Positions 1 to 14,700 are shown, counted from the first letter of the stretch. The stretch is 64,000 bases of DNA from Sympetrum striolatum (GCA_947579665.1 OX388350.1:83905152-83969151); one strand, 5' to 3'. The notes: a model not told the origin generated them from the letters alone. Numbers and translations: made by a program.

Positions 1-2089
1 TCTCCTTCAACCTTTAAAGCTGAATTGAAGAAACTGATAGGGCAGGTTTCCATTTGCGAATCTCTGATTTAGAATTCTTCTTCAATTAGGGTTAAGCAAA
101 ATACTTTCTAAAAGACATTCAAATCAAGGCATCACCGCGCATTAAACAGCTTCGAATAAAGTAAAACTTGGCACAACTGTCGTAGGCTATTGTTGCAAGT
201 ATCTAATAATGAAAATTTAAGAAGGAAATAATACTTTGTATCTTCCCAAAATTGATTTATTAACACGACCGGTTTCGTCACCGTTATGACATCTTCTGGT
301 GAAGAAATAATTATCGAAATTCATAGGGAGTGGAGAAGGGACATTAGGGAGGTGAGTGGGAAGAAGGTAGGGAAAGGAGGTTGTTCCCACCCGCCTCCCT
401 AATGTCCCTTCTCCACTCCCTATGAATTTCGATAATTATTTCTTCACCAGAAGATGTCATAACGGTGACGAAACCGGTCGTGTTAATAAGTCAATTTTGT
501 GGAAGATACAAAGTATTATTTCCTTCTGAAATGTCGTGTCCATTCCACGAAGTCACGCTTGAGCATATCAATTTTGATAATTAAAATGTTCACAAGAACC
601 TCGCGTGCAATAATGAGGATTATAAGTAACTGTGATCGATACTATTAGTGCATTTAATGTTTTACAATGCGTTCAACTCGGAACGTTGCCGCAAACCTCA
701 ACGACATCTGCAAAAGAGACTAATTACAAACATCGTTTACCCGAATTAAAAAAGATCACTGACCATAGGGTGGCCCTAAAAACAGTGTAACTTAAATAAC
801 TGGGATTTAAACAAGGGTGATAACATTCCACCCACGTCTTGAGGAACACTCGTCGCCATGCAATAGCATACGCAACCAAAACTCCAACCGTTCTATTCAA
901 TTACTCCCAATTGTATCAAATTCCGCGAACTAATCCGAGTGAAATTTGAAAATACCCTGATATCATCCTCCGAGACCATTAACGTGAATGAATAACAATG
1001 CGAACGTCGCTGGGTGCTCTGTGAATCAATTTGAAGCTAAGTTTCAATTGCGTACTCTCTAAATTTCCATCTCCAAAAAGGGAGACTTTGAAATTGCTGC
1101 GAAGTGGGAATGAATATTTCAGAATAACAAAATGGTAATCGTCTCTTAAACGATCGCGCATTTCTTTGTGACTTCAAAGTTACGAATTCCATCAAAATTA
1201 TGGCAAAGGCCCTTCACTCGAACTACTTCGAAATCTACGCGCACATTCCTTACATTACGAAACTCGTATCACCATGAGTTCCAACGTTCCCATCATTCTT
1301 AAATGACTAGCCATCTAATAACAGCTTTTTCTAGTAAGACTCTTATTATCGCTTTTCCTGAACTCTGCCCTTGAATCTCCTTTTATAATAATGGATTTTA
1401 CGTAACCTCGGTTACTACAGACACGGAATGACCGATGATGCCACACGTACGCACTTGAAACATTTAAATCACGATGAGGAATGTTCGACAGGATAAAAAT
1501 AGGCCTTGATAGACTCCGGGTACAGCATTCCCTCCGACATTCCCATCACTGCCGGGGCATCCCTTGTTCCATCTGACCTTTAATTTCTCTTCAAAGCCGA
1601 TCTTCACATTCTGCACCCTCTCAAGCAATTTAGATCCCCGTTAGATATCTCTTGATTATCTCTTCTGACAAATCCCTTCCATAAAGAGTCATAAATCGTT
1701 ATTATTTTGAACTGCTTTCATGTCCCCTACCACGGACCAGATCGTAACGAGGGCTAATAAAACTATTGTGTGTTATTTTTCTTTAGTTGGCTTTGAAATT
1801 ATATATAATTGTCATCCAAGATTGATTGCGCAGTCAAATTCAGATAAAATGAAACCAAAAGAAGAAGCGTTGTAGTCGCAATTGACAATCGTTAGCCATC
1901 ACTATTGTTATCCTAATTGAATCGGGCTGTTTCACTATAAAAAAACAGTAAATAATCAATTCTGGATTTATGAGATTAACTTCAATTAGTTTCGATGTTA
2001 AAATAGTCCAAATTCAAAGCTGAATCCGCGAACAGGCATTAATCCTCCGCAAATAGACCAAATAAACAATTATCCCAAGAACAATTGCT
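1..2089. other. Upstream intergenic DNA, one fold-back repeat
   Basis: Apart from the fold-back element at about 222-530, this AT-rich stretch shows no exon with plausible splice borders, no recognisable protein similarity and no RNA gene on either strand. Its few short open frames have no domain-like composition. Confidence 0.5.
222..530. repeat. Fold-back element with hammerhead-like arms
   Basis: Two arms of about 145 bp are near-perfect reverse complements around a short purine-rich centre (about 345-383). Each arm carries the same motif: on + at 448-479, CAGAAGA, one T, a GTCA/TGAC hairpin, then GAAA and CCGGTC; the mirror copy is at 267-298 on -. The same layout recurs at 59.5 kb with a different hairpin sequence, so this is a family and not a chance palindrome. 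I interpret it as a non-autonomous derivative of a Penelope-like retroelement, whose terminal repeats are known to carry hammerhead ribozymes. The second core base is A where the hammerhead consensus has U, so this copy is probably inactive. Confidence 0.7.
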
Positions 2090-2342
2090 CCCATTTTGCA
2101 ACAGACATTTTTGAAATGTCGTATGTCTCATATTTTAGGATGGCGCTACCCGGCAACAAATTCAGCTGACGATGGAAAGTCACACTTAGGACTCCATCCT
2201 CACCCTAAATTAGAACTCGTTGAGCCAATTATCATTAGTAAAAAAACACCAGACTTCAAAACACATTGTAGGAAATGACGACAATAGCATTATCGAAAAC
2301 AAGAAAATGACCAATATTTGCGTCAATAAAGCATTGCACGAG

Positions 2343-2536
2343 GCGACTATTTACGTCATTCCCATTGTCGTGGGGCTCCGAAGAAAACGAACATTTACGT
2401 CATTCCCACTGTTGCGGGGCTCCGAAGAAGACGACTATTTACGTCATTCCCACTGTCGTGTGGATCCGAAGAAGACGAATATTTACGTCATTCTCACTGC
2501 CGTGAGGCTCCGAAGAAGACGACTATTTACGTCACA
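2343..2536. repeat. 44-bp tandem array, five TTACGTCA sites
   Basis: TTACGTCA starts at 2351, 2395, 2439, 2483 and 2527, exactly 44 bp apart each time. Each unit also carries a CTCCGAAGAAGACGA-like segment and an ATTCCCACTGTCGTG-like segment with a few substitutions. TTACGTCA is the reverse complement of TGACGTAA, a variant of the CRE/ATF bZIP binding site. The last site is about 60 bp upstream of the predicted transcription start of the PDZ-PH gene, so the array sits where a proximal promoter or enhancer would be. The open frame across the array is translated repeat; the unit is not a multiple of three. Confidence 0.8.
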
Positions 2537-2589
2537 CTCGAATGGATATTTTTACGGTCACGCTACCCTTTGCATCAACACGAAATGAG

Positions 2590-2623
2590 TCAGTCGTCAT
2601 AGTTGTCCGGTCCTTGGCAGTCG
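2590..2623 (+). promoter_or_regulatory. Inr + DPE core promoter
   Basis: TCAGTC at 2590-2595 matches the arthropod initiator TCAKTY with A+1 at 2592. AGTCG at 2619-2623 begins exactly at +28 and matches the first five positions of the downstream promoter element RGWYVT. There is no TATA box about 30 bp upstream. The first coding ATG follows at 2699, giving a leader of about 107 nt. A second, weaker initiator-like TCAGTG lies at 2657-2662. The start site itself is inferred. Confidence 0.55.
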
Positions 2624-2708
2624 CCCTTACCCCTTACCCCTCAACGCCGTCGTCGCTCAGTGTGATTGTGAGTGCTAACAAAGAACACACCCCTCGTCAT
2701 GGTTACCG
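2592..2708 (+). CDS. PDZ-PH gene, exon 1 (leader + 10 coding nt)
   Basis: ATG at 2699-2701 is followed by GTT ACC G and a consensus donor GTGAGT at 2709. The exon ends in phase 1, and its final G completes a GCC (Ala) codon with the CC that opens exon 2, giving the start M-V-T-A-K-E-P. It lies directly downstream of the Inr/DPE promoter. A 10-nt coding portion carries little statistical signal, so the assignment rests on donor, phase and promoter position. Confidence 0.6.
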
Positions 2709-5700
2709 GTGAGTTTTCAAGAAGTTGTGCTTTTAAGTGGTGTTCGCCTTGTGTTTGTGCTCAAAGTGGATGGATTACGGAATTTCCGACAGAAGGGAAG
2801 TTTTTCCACCTGTTAATTCGGAGTGATTTTATGCTTCGGTGGGTTTTCAAAGAGACTCAGAAGTGCAGACTTTTAAACAAACACACTCTTTGGTCATTGT
2901 AACAGAGGTCTCACGGTGCTTTCCGTTTCTTGCCGAAGCAACTTTCTTTCCTTCAAAGGTCTAAATAAATTACCGAATACTTGCCATGGGCATACATGAT
3001 AACTTGAGAAAGTCAATTCGCTATACACTTAAATGTGGAGTCTTATAACATACTCCCTATAAAATGAACAGAGAAGAACAGATATCGTCCCTTCTTTTGT
3101 CCAAAGTTACGTGAAACTTCATCCATTTATTGCTGACGTACTTTTGTCCTCTTCTTAGATTATATAATAATAATAAATCGTCTTTATTTGGGCGAGATTG
3201 AGACTAAAAAGTCTCCTCTTCCCATACAGACATTCAAGCAGATTCCAGAATCAAATTAAATATACTCCCGTAATTAGAAAGGATCAGGAGATTACTGCTT
3301 ATTATTAATTTCTCGGAGAAACTACAACCAACATTAAATTACATTTAAATCCATAAAAGTTTTCAAATTCCGCGTTAGAAGTTAAGGAACTGAGTACTTT
3401 TGGCCGAATTCTGGAAAATATAAACGCATAATAAATGAATAATCTTGTTCCCAAATCTCGTTTACTATTCAATTGAAAGCAGAAACATTCCACTTAGGTT
3501 TACCTGGATATTGAATTATTTTCCCCCATCACAATTTATCACGTTATTCAAATTAATGCCATGCTCACATGTGGCGTATTAATGACCGAAGGAAGAATGC
3601 GTTATTGAGGGCGTTGCCACCGACGTATTTCCAAGATTTAAAGAGGACGTGAGCAATGCCTAAAAAAACGTCTATAAATATAAAGAGAAGTCTCGGTGTC
3701 GGTAATACTGGCGGTGACTCCATATCTACTAGTTTGCGATACTTCCAAGGAGGCGTAGGAGGAGTAAAATGAGGCCCCTCATGAAGAACCTTCTAAACCT
3801 TGAAAATTATACAAGCGACAGATATTTATTTATACTTATTCTTAACCTATTTTATACTAATGTATTTTAAACTTATTTTTATACTATTTTATACAATATT
3901 TACTTTCATATTTAACTTATTTTATACTAATGCGAACTGCACGGGAAGTGTTTCTAAGTTAGGGTGATGCTGGCGAAATATTCTGTCTGAATTAATAGAG
4001 TTGGTTGACACCATTATTTATTAACTACTAATTTGTGTAACATCGTAAGTGTCATGAATTTGCGAAGGAGTGCACTTAAATTCCAAATCAAATGAATACC
4101 TCGGAATGAACAGATAAAAAGGAAATTTAAAACGACCTTTGATAAATAGCGTCTTCTCTACTCAAGAGAATGATGCTCACCGTGTTTTGTAATCACATGG
4201 CATTAAAGACCAGCTTGATTAGATGGAAACATATTTTGAATTGGATAAGTAAGATGATTGCATTTCAGGGAAACTTTTCCCCCTTAGCTAGAAATACATT
4301 GATCTACTTTTCCTAGATGAATGATTTCAATCAATGAAAATGTTATTTTTTGATAAGTGAGCAATCGTTTCCCTCTGATATATGAATGGAATCGAAGGAG
4401 TTCGAGGGACTATTCATTAGAGAATTTCAGTTACTTCAAGAAACCCTATGCATAAAATCTCTACCGAATTGCTAATTGATGATGTGATACCATATAATAA
4501 AATATGAAAAAATCTGCTCCGTATAAAAGTGCGTTCAAACGCAAGTTCGCCAGCAGTTTACTCGTCACTTCCGATTGATAATACACATCAATAACCATTT
4601 ATTTTGAGAATATTTAAGATACTACTTTCCTGTAACATTGGAATGCATTAAAACTCCTTCTTTCTTTAACTGAGTTAATTTTTTTTCATGGATTGAGGCA
4701 TAATTTCCGTTACAGGTTGTAATTCCGCAACAGTTTGGAATCGCAATTACTTGTTCGACATCTCGAACAGATCCTAACAATGAATCGAATCAATTAACAC
4801 GCGTCCAATCCAAATCCATTGTTTCTGGAATAACTGACGTATGAGCGTCGCTTTTAAGAAGCGGAACTTCCTGCCTCAACCCAATATTTGTTGTTTCTGG
4901 GAGAAGGTTGAAACACTAACTCTTTTTTTATGATTTGCAACTTCCTTTCCACCCGTGCGTTTTACTTCACTTCTGTTTATTTTCCTTTTATTTTCGTTCG
5001 CCCATTCAACGCGACCTCAAAGCCAAAGAGCCGGAAGAATGGAGTCTGCGAAAGAGTGCCCAACAGCTCTTGCGTAAGATGCTCCTGGTGTGGTGTAGAG
5101 AGACGGTGGCTATCGGATTGTATCGTGGCGGTGGTAAGAAAAACTAAAGACGCTGGCTGCTACAGCCAGTTATAGACCGTTGGGTGGGGCGTTGAGAAGT
5201 CTCAATGGTGTATTAAAAGAAGCCAAGGCTATATTTACGCCTTTTCTTTAGCGTTCCCTGCGGAGAAATACGCTTCTTTGATTTATTCCCGCGATTCGAG
5301 CGAGTCCACCAAACGGCAAATACTATAGATTTCGGGACAACGTATGCATGCGGAGAAACTAGGTACTATAACCTGAACGCATCATTCGAAAAAGAGATGA
5401 ATTTTGTACTTATTTAGAAATATACAGCGAATACAAATTTGCTGATTTCCCACACATTTTGCAGTTCTCTCCCACGAAAATTGATCGAAAAATAGCAGGC
5501 GACTACTTTTTAAAAAAATTAAGAAAAAATATTTCGAATTTCATCTCGTTTCTTTAAGAAATTCCTCCGAAAAATGCTTGCTCGTGAACACAATGATAAT
5601 GATGTAAAAAGATTATGATTCAGAATTTGATGATAAAAACCTACTATTTGAAAACGCTTCGTAAAACGAGAAAAAATCCCGAGTTTATTTGACACGACAC

Positions 5701-8700
5701 TGTCGTTACATTTCAACGATTACACTATTAGTAACTGGCACGAAATAAATCACACAGTAATATCCTGCAATATTTTACGTAATATCCTTCATTTTTAAAC
5801 AACTTTGGCTAATGATAATTTTCGATTCAAAAGTTAAAGTGATAAAGTTTAACCACAAAACAACATTTTAACTAGAGCTAGTGCAGATGATCAGAAATTG
5901 TAGGTTGAAATATACAAATAAAGATGTGCAATAAAATATAATAGTTTTAAATTATGATGTAGAATCAAATACATCTCTCTCAAAGGTAAATTTGTAAAGA
6001 AAGCCTAAAGCTATAGGATATATAACGAAATTCTAATATCCAAAAGTTAAAAAAAACAAGCTTTCATTGCAAAATAAATCGAACTAACGTCGAAGTAGCC
6101 GTTTCTACTTCTTTAAGGTTATTCGAACTGTGCAGAATAGTACAAACTAGATTAGCTCACAACTTCAGGTATCAATAATAACATTGGTGCATCAATTACT
6201 GCATTTAAGTCGATAAGTGAGTAATTTATTTCATTTTACGGAATTCGTGCTTAGCCACTGTTTTATCAGTGTTACAAAAAAACTTCAAAATTAAATAGAT
6301 TAAAAGTAAGCATCTGCCGTTTTTGAAGAAATATAACACGTATCTTAAGAGGGGAATTTGCGTACATAAAAAATCTTAATAATTGTAACTCCAAACATTT
6401 TAAGATAACTCAATACGCAAGTTTATTAAAGCTAATGACATTATATAGCCTTTAAAAATTAGATTTAATTTAAGATTCTGAAACGAAATAAAAAAACGAC
6501 AGGTAAAATGAGTATCTATTTATTCAATTAGGTTCAAATAAAAAAGTGGAATTGGCACATCGTACACACGTAGAATTTCAGATTTAAGATTAGGGGAAAA
6601 TAGCGTGTTATACGCCGATGATTACGTGCATAAATCTGAATTTCCCTGATTTAAAAACACATTTTCTAAAAATCATTCTCTTATGGAAATTAATTATTTT
6701 AACAACTATTTTTCATCAATCGAGTTTCTTAAGCATGCCTAATATTTTTTGCAATATTGAGATTTTCACGATTTTGCAAAATGACGACATTAACGATAAA
6801 TAGATAAAAAACGATGAGGTGACAGGGCTAAACCATTCTACGGAAACAGTTCGAATACAAAATTGAATTGTTATGGGCGGCAAAGTGAAATTAAAACCAA
6901 TTTTATAAAAATCTCTCGAGCCGTAGCAGGTGGATCTAATCGATTCGTTTGTCTGTGCAGAGAGCGACAAGAGGGTGGTGGTGCGGCGAGAGCGCGGCGG
7001 AGAGTTCGGCTTCCGGATACACGGCTCCCGGCCCGTGGTCGTTTCCGCCATCGAAGCCGGCACCCCCGCAGAGAGTTCCGGCTTGGAAGTGGGAGACATC
7101 GTGCTCTCTGTGAACGGAGCACCGGTACTGGACGCCTCTCACTCGGAAGTGGTGAAGATTGCCCACGCCGGTAGGTCATTTGAATCACTAAGTGATCCTC
7201 AAATGCATGATTTTGTAATCCCCAACTATTCGACCAAACATCTCTTGCCTAACACTTGAATACTGATTACTAATGTTGACTGAGAGTGTGTGTATTTGTT
7301 AACTATTTATTAATGTATTTAGTAACTTATTTGGCATTTGTGTGTATCCTATCTCTAAGGAGAAATGTTGTCTTTTGTTACAAGATAGAGAATGTTTTAC
7401 TTTTGTTTCAATGCTGTTTAAAGCAGCGATAATAAGAAAGCTTCTGGACATGGAGCATTAACGAACGATGGCGTTTATCTGATGTCCATCGGTTTGTGTT
7501 TGACTACGCGACAAAGTTCGACACCCGTCTGTATTTTATTCCTGGAAACTATAGGAGATGGCACAAAATCAAAAATATCAAACACATGCTGTTAGGAACC
7601 AAAGCCCGTATAATTTTTAAAACATAAAAACATTATGAAAATACAGAGATACGAGGGGAATTCATTCCGTGGATTGTAATTTCAACTGCGGAAATCATTC
7701 ATTCTGATAAAATGAAAAATGTTTACGTTTTTACCGAAAATATCAATTGCTGGAAACATTCAAATGTTTCTTTGCGTGTTTCTGTAAACTAAAATTCATC
7801 TGAAATCAAATACACAAAATATCAGCTTGGTGTATAAAACAATATAAGCAAGAGGAAAAGAAGTCTTAAGTCCGTGTGTTGACCCTCAATCCCATTAGCA
7901 ACGAAAAGCCTCACTAGACAAAATGAGTTGTTTTTTCCCTTGCTAAAGCAAAACCATTTTCATTGATAACTACGAAAGGAAAATGTCAATAGAAGCACGA
8001 GGACCTCCATTCGTAAATTTCAATTTACCGAAACGAATTCCAGTCATCCACTCACTATCATAGTCATGAGCTTCTTGTTACACCAAAAATAAAACGAAAT
8101 TCCTCCAATCGTGAAGACATCACATTAGTGAGAGCCAAATGCGTGGGCGTGGAGTCCATCGATTCGTGATTAGCATAGATCTCGCGAGTTAAGCGGTTTC
8201 GGTAATTGGGCCGTTGGGTGTCGCCAATAGGGAAGACCCTACAGCCATCAATTAAAGTTATCTCACAGCGTTGGCTTGTTTACCATAATCAACCGCTCAC
8301 TCTTTACTATAAAATACGGAGGCAGCACATCGTAGAGATCGTGTGCTCGAACGTACGCGAAGACTTAGAAACCATAGTAATCGCAATTTTCAAAATAATC
8401 ATCCTAACCATCAGCCAGGGTAAGGGAGCGAATTTAATTATTGAAACGAATGTAGAAATTACGTTACAATAATTAAAGTAGAAATAGTTTACTTATTGAG
8501 TCAAAATTGAAAGGTTAAACATTAAAGCATTGTCTGCAACAACACTACGTTAGAAAAGAATGAGTAATACATAATAATGGTAATTCGGAAAGTAAATATT
8601 CAACAACCAAGACGGGAAATGTTTGCATATGGAGCCGCTGATGTAGTCTACGGTGTATATACACACACTACAATTAAATGCTAATTATTTTTTATCATTT

Positions 8701-11700
8701 TATTCTAGTTTGGTTAGACTCTTCTAAATTTGAAACGACAATAGTCAATTTTTTGAGAAAGAATCTTATTCAAAGCAAGAATGGGCTTCCACTACCAACT
8801 TAAATTACCTTCAGACCTAATAAGATTTCATAAAATTAACCAATAGTATTAGGTATTATTGATTTAGTTGAATATGGGATGTATCACGAACGGGATAAAT
8901 ATTTATATTCGCTCGATTTTCCTCATGGATGCTTTCTTATCTCAAATTATAAATTATATGAAAGGGTTCTTTGCCATTTTGTTCATGGAAATTTTATGTT
9001 ATTTTATCTATTTCATGGACAGATATCAAAGAGATTTGATTAGAGTGCCTCGGTTAATAAATTAATGAATACGTTATTTGGCCGAGACTGATTAAGAATC
9101 CACTGGAGCCATGGATTAACTTATTAAAGGACATTAAATGGGATAGAGATGATGCACATAAAATTGAGAGTATCGATACTAAAACCCTATGCAAATAATA
9201 AACAAGAGAATACAAACGAAGGAGATTGCCGATTGAAAGTGTGAGTGAAAAACAGAAAGCTAAAATCCAAAGACCATTTTAAGCCAGAGATTTTGAAAAA
9301 TAAAAAAGTTTCCCTGACAATGTGTTTAGTCGTAATTTTCCCTGACAGCGGCCTTAAAATTTAAATTATTCCGACTTCTCAGGCAGTGTTCATTTCATTA
9401 TCACCACAAAGCGAGAGAATGAAACTTAATCCAAACTCAACGAATGTTTTCAAAAGCTCATTTTTTGTACAATTCCTAGAGGAGTATAACGTCATCAGAC
9501 CAAGTGGTCGCACTTCCATAATTAAGGATAACAGTCGATGAGCGTTGAGGCACAACATCAATTGTTGGGCCAAAGTCACGTAATGACAACCACAGTCCAA
9601 CCAGACTTACATCTGATTTTGAGGTTTATTAAAAAAAAAAGATAAATACACTTTATATTTAAACCCTGCAATCCGTCAGGAGAGGGATGCGAATCATATC
9701 GCACGCCGTAAACTGCTCTCCCATGAGCATGTGTATGTTCTCCAACAGGTTCCGACACTCTCGAGCTGGAAGTCGCTCGCACGTGCGATGTCCTTACTCC
9801 TGTACTTCGCACTGCCGGACTGGAAGGAATCGAGGCGGAGTGGGGCGACCTAGAAGGAGTGGCGGACATGCTTCTGGCGGGCTACTTGTGGAAGATGGCC
9901 ACCAATGGGACTGGTGTCGGGCGATGGCACCGGCGGTGGTTCACCCTCAGACGGAATCACTGCTTGTATTACTACAAGTCAGAGGAGGTGAGGCATTCAT
10001 TTGTTATATACACTAATTGAAGATAATCATCATGGAACCCATAAGATATATACCAGAAAAAACTAATTCTCATAATGTAACATGAATGCATATAATGAAT
10101 ATGTTATGGCAGATACCATACATACATAATCTTGATACATTTGAAAGGGTAAATAACTCCAGAAATTGAAGATAGATTTCTAGCTTTCCACAAAGGTTTT
10201 TATTCAGGAACTTCCAGTTTCGGTATATAACCATCGTTAGGTTCAAGCAAAACTGAATCCTCAAACTGCTGAGACTTACATTGTAATTTGGGTTATGACA
10301 GATAAAAATACAATGTAGAAGAGTTAGAAATAGACATAAATAAAATGGCAACCAATCAGGAGGTAAGGTATCTCCTGATTAGCCTCGGCAGTTTGAGGAT
10401 TCAGTTTTGTTAAAGTTAATGCCAATACTAGATAATTTAATACTTATAATATTTCAATGTATCTTGTTGTATAACTTACAATTGTATCTCTACATACACC
10501 ACATTGATATTCAATTGTATGCATTCCAATGATTTACTTAAATAATTTTTATGATATGAAACTTAATATAAATTTTGGTCTGTTTTTCACTTCACCATAT
10601 TTATTAAGGTTCTTCTTAAATTAATACTACACATGAGATCTATTTTTAATATTTACAAAAAATCTAAAATGAGTCAAGCAGATATGCTGAACATACCTTC
10701 ATTGATTGATTCATCTATGTTTTCACTAATAAGCAAGAAGTAGATATTTGTTTAAAACAAAAATCAATGATTTTAACTTTTATTTCTAAATATGTATTAG
10801 ACTTACACGTGATGTAGATAACTGCATTGACTTTAATCCATACGTAAATATATAGACATTTTTATTTTAATAAGTGCCAATCTCACTATAAATTGCATAA
10901 ACTACGCATGCACTAGTAGAATCGAGACAAAATAAAGTAAGTTCAAGGACATCAATGAAATTCAAAACTGTCCTATTAGTTTCCACTTTATATTTGCATA
11001 CCTTTATAGTCTACATAATTTCCTTGCCCTATTTCATTTTTAAAACCATTCTTGGGGTAATCTTCATCTCAATTAATTTTTCATACCCCTGTTGACCAAA
11101 TCCCTCTCTCATAACATAGAGGCATTTATGATCTCTAATGTATAATGTTTCCTGAACTTTGCAGGAGGTTCAACCACTGGGGGCTCTGGCTTTGGCAGGC
11201 TATTCGGTGGAGATCATAGAATCGAAGAGGGGAGAAGAGGGTGCAGAGGAGATCGGCTGGGAACCATCTTATGCTTTTAGAGTGTGGAGGAGAGGCGCTC
11301 TTGGGCTGACGCTGGGAACAGAGAGCACTGAGACTGGAAAGCAGTGGTCAAGAGCATTAGCAAAGGCAATTGAGAGATCCAGTCAGGTAAGTAAGACTTC
11401 TTGTTAATCTAAGAAAATCAGTATATTTGTGGTGCACAGGAAATCAGGCATCAATTCCCTCCTTTTAAAATTACCGTATTACCTGGCCTATAAGACGCAC
11501 CTCGATTTTTCAGGTAAGAATTTACAAAAAAAACGCATACTTTGTTATATAAGGTCGTGTGCCTGTAAACTCTTTATCGTGAGAGATACAATGTATTAGC
11601 ATAGGGATGACATCTCCAATGTGTATAAGTTTCGCAGCAGCACCACATGCGAGATTAAACAAAACGTGCTACATTGTATGCATTTCCGATTTATCTGGGA

Positions 11701-14700
11701 ATTTTTGAATAGGAAGTTCTGTCATCGAAATATTAAAACTGAATTCCTTACTACTTAATGAAAAAAGTGTTATTATCGAAATTTGCAATTAACTGAACTA
11801 TTTTCAATGCCTTGAATACGGTAAAAAATACTTAATGGTATGCATTTTTCCCGGCGAATCGGCTTGCTTATTATAGGACGGAGTTAGACCTGTATACCAT
11901 CGGCGCATAAGACGCAGACTGATTTTAGAGCATATTTTGGAGTACAAAAAGTGCGTCTTATAGGCCGGAAAATACGTAAGCAGCATTTGTCTCAGTTACA
12001 CTATAGAGTATGCACATACATAAACACTGAGATAAGAATAAATTTTTACTTCAAAAGAACTCTGATTTTTCTTAGTTAAAAAATATTACTCCTGAGGTTC
12101 GGTGAAATGCTATTCACTCATTCCATATCAACATAATGATAAACCAACAACATGCACAGAAAAGCTAAGCAATCCTTAGCCTGTATAATGTAAACAATGG
12201 CATTTTCAATAGCATTGGAATAGGAATAACAATTCACATGTTTTGATGAGTATTTGGAAAGTTAAATCACATTTTTCATACCATAAAATACGGCATACTG
12301 AGTAAGATAGTTGAATTTCTCTTTTTGCAAACAGATTAATTGTACAGGGCAGGAATAAAAAGGAAAATTCAGTAATCATTTTGTTTAAATACCAAGGTCT
12401 CATTGCCTTTAGGAGCATTTTGTACTCTTATCCCCAAGTTCTTAAGGAACTCAACTGGAACTTCATCCATTGCTTTATTCCCCTTAAAATCACTCAAAGC
12501 CGTTTCAATTTCTTCGTCTAATATTCAAGGCCAGGAGTTCCCAACCGATGGTATGTGTGCCACTGGAGGTATGTGTTTCAGATGGTACGAGTGACAAGAT
12601 TAGCAACAAAATATTGACAAAATCTATATCTATTTATTGTTGTCTTGATAAAGGGTTGAAAAAAACAAAATACAAGTGAATTAATAGTTAAAGGTGAAGT
12701 TTTCTCAGTAATTTAATTAAAATAAAACAAGCGATTGGGCACTTTTCCAACACATTGTTTCTAAAAAACTATAGGTCTGTTGGTATGCCAAAATTTCGAA
12801 AATTTCAAGTGGTACGCAGTTGCTAAAAGGTTGGGAACCCCTGTTCTTGGTGATCCTATACATGAGATTTACTAATTTGTAAACATAAATTTTATTTTGA
12901 AGAACAAACTTATGCGAAATATATTTTAATCTCCTGAAATTCACAAGGTTAAGGGAGAAAATTGCAGATTCAAATGGATCACAATGACATGCTTAAGACA
13001 ATAAAACTAGAGGCAATCAAAGTTGTACTTTCTGAAGTGAAAACTTTCCATCATTAGATACTTTCATTGAAAAGAAAAGCAATCCAAACAACTTCCTCGT
13101 GTTTGATCTCTTGGCAAAGAACCTGACATTCCAAAAAGTCCCTGAATTACATTGCATTACAACCTTGATCCTTTTCTTTCTGGCAGGGAGATGCATGGCT
13201 GGAACAAGTTGAGCGTTGGGTTGGACTTGGGCCTGGTGCCATCACGCGCCCAGACTGCTTTGGCTACCTTTCTTATCTGGTGCCAGCTGAAGGAGCAGAA
13301 AGATCATCGAGTGTGGGAGGCACAGGGCGTAGGAGGGGTAAGAGCGGGGGTGGGACAGGGGAGTGGAGGAGGCGCTACTGTGTTCTCAAAGATGCCTGCC
13401 TTTTCTTTTATGAGGATGTGGATTCTCGCTCATCAGTGGGTATGTGACAATTCATCTGCTACTAAATTCATACTCAGCCATTTAAATTACAGATGTTACT
13501 TCGATGAATGTGGCACAAAAATTGTGGATACTGGTTTATTTACCAGGTACCAGCCATTTAAAAACAAATTTTCGGTTAAATAAATGCGAGGCCTATCTAA
13601 ACTCAAAAGAGATATTCATGGCTGTATAAACAAAACGTTTTTTGAGGTGAAAACTATACCAAAATCACTATTTAAAAATCATAATTATCATTACAATGCT
13701 TTTTCTAAATAAATATTGACTATAAACAGCTAGACAAACACTGAACTTTACAAAAGATGAAAAATTAACTGACACAAAATACAGAAATTTGAAGAAAAAC
13801 TTCAGTTTAGATAAAAAAATTTATAATTACCCAATGGGAATTTTCCTTCAACAAATTTATTCAATTGAATTCTTAAAAATATTATCTCCTTTTTTAGAAG
13901 AATTCTCAACCTGAATCAAACAGCATTTTTCATAAAACTTGCAATTTCATTGTAGAATATTGGAAACTTGCTCATTTGCCAGCTATTGCTAAGTTAATCT
14001 GTAAAACTTGAGAATTCATCACATGAAACTAACAAACTCAAGAAAAATAGGATAAACACTATCGGGGTGTGTTTAAAATGAAATCAAGATTTCAGATCTC
14101 ACAAAGAAAAACATAGTGAATGAGTTTGTCATATTCAAAGAATGAAAAAAGTCAGAATCTGTTGGAGACTAAGGAGGAAAGAAATGGTTTCTCTCCAACT
14201 CTATGAGCCTAAATATTTCAGGAACAACTTGAGGATATTTATAATACATCCCTGCAGTGTATTGATAATATAAGTTAACAATATATGTAGTTATGAGTCA
14301 ATGAGAAAGAAAGTCAAAAGAAATAGGTGTTTCAAAAGAAAACAATTTTTGGAGCATTCTCTATTACTAAATAAAATTAAACTAGTGTAAACCCCTGTCA
14401 AGTTTGATAGGTCTAAATTTTACTTTATTGGTAATAATGCATCAATGAATCTGTGTGGTTCTTAAAAAACAACAATAGTTGAAATGTGAATCAATAATAA
14501 TCTGATATATATATCACTTAACTTAATTACAGTCAGTCATTGACTTAGAACCTATGCAACTTATAATGGTTCGACTTACAACGGAGTGTCTGGAGAGGAT
14601 GTGAATTATGCTGCTCAGCTGGGTAACGCTACAACTCTCACAGCTCTCAATTTGTTATCAGTATATTTTGTGACTGCATTCATTTTCATTTCTGTCTTAA

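Noticed and set aside
2343..2536. CRISPR-like array
   Set aside because: The spacers are as conserved as the repeats, so it is an ordinary tandem repeat, and the context is eukaryotic.
2220..2588. Open frame of 122 codons
   Set aside because: Most of it is the 44-bp tandem array read through in changing register.
9687..10016. Plus-strand open frame of 109 codons
   Set aside because: Shadow of exon 4 in another register; the PDZ/PH register with acceptor at 9749 is clearly the coding one.
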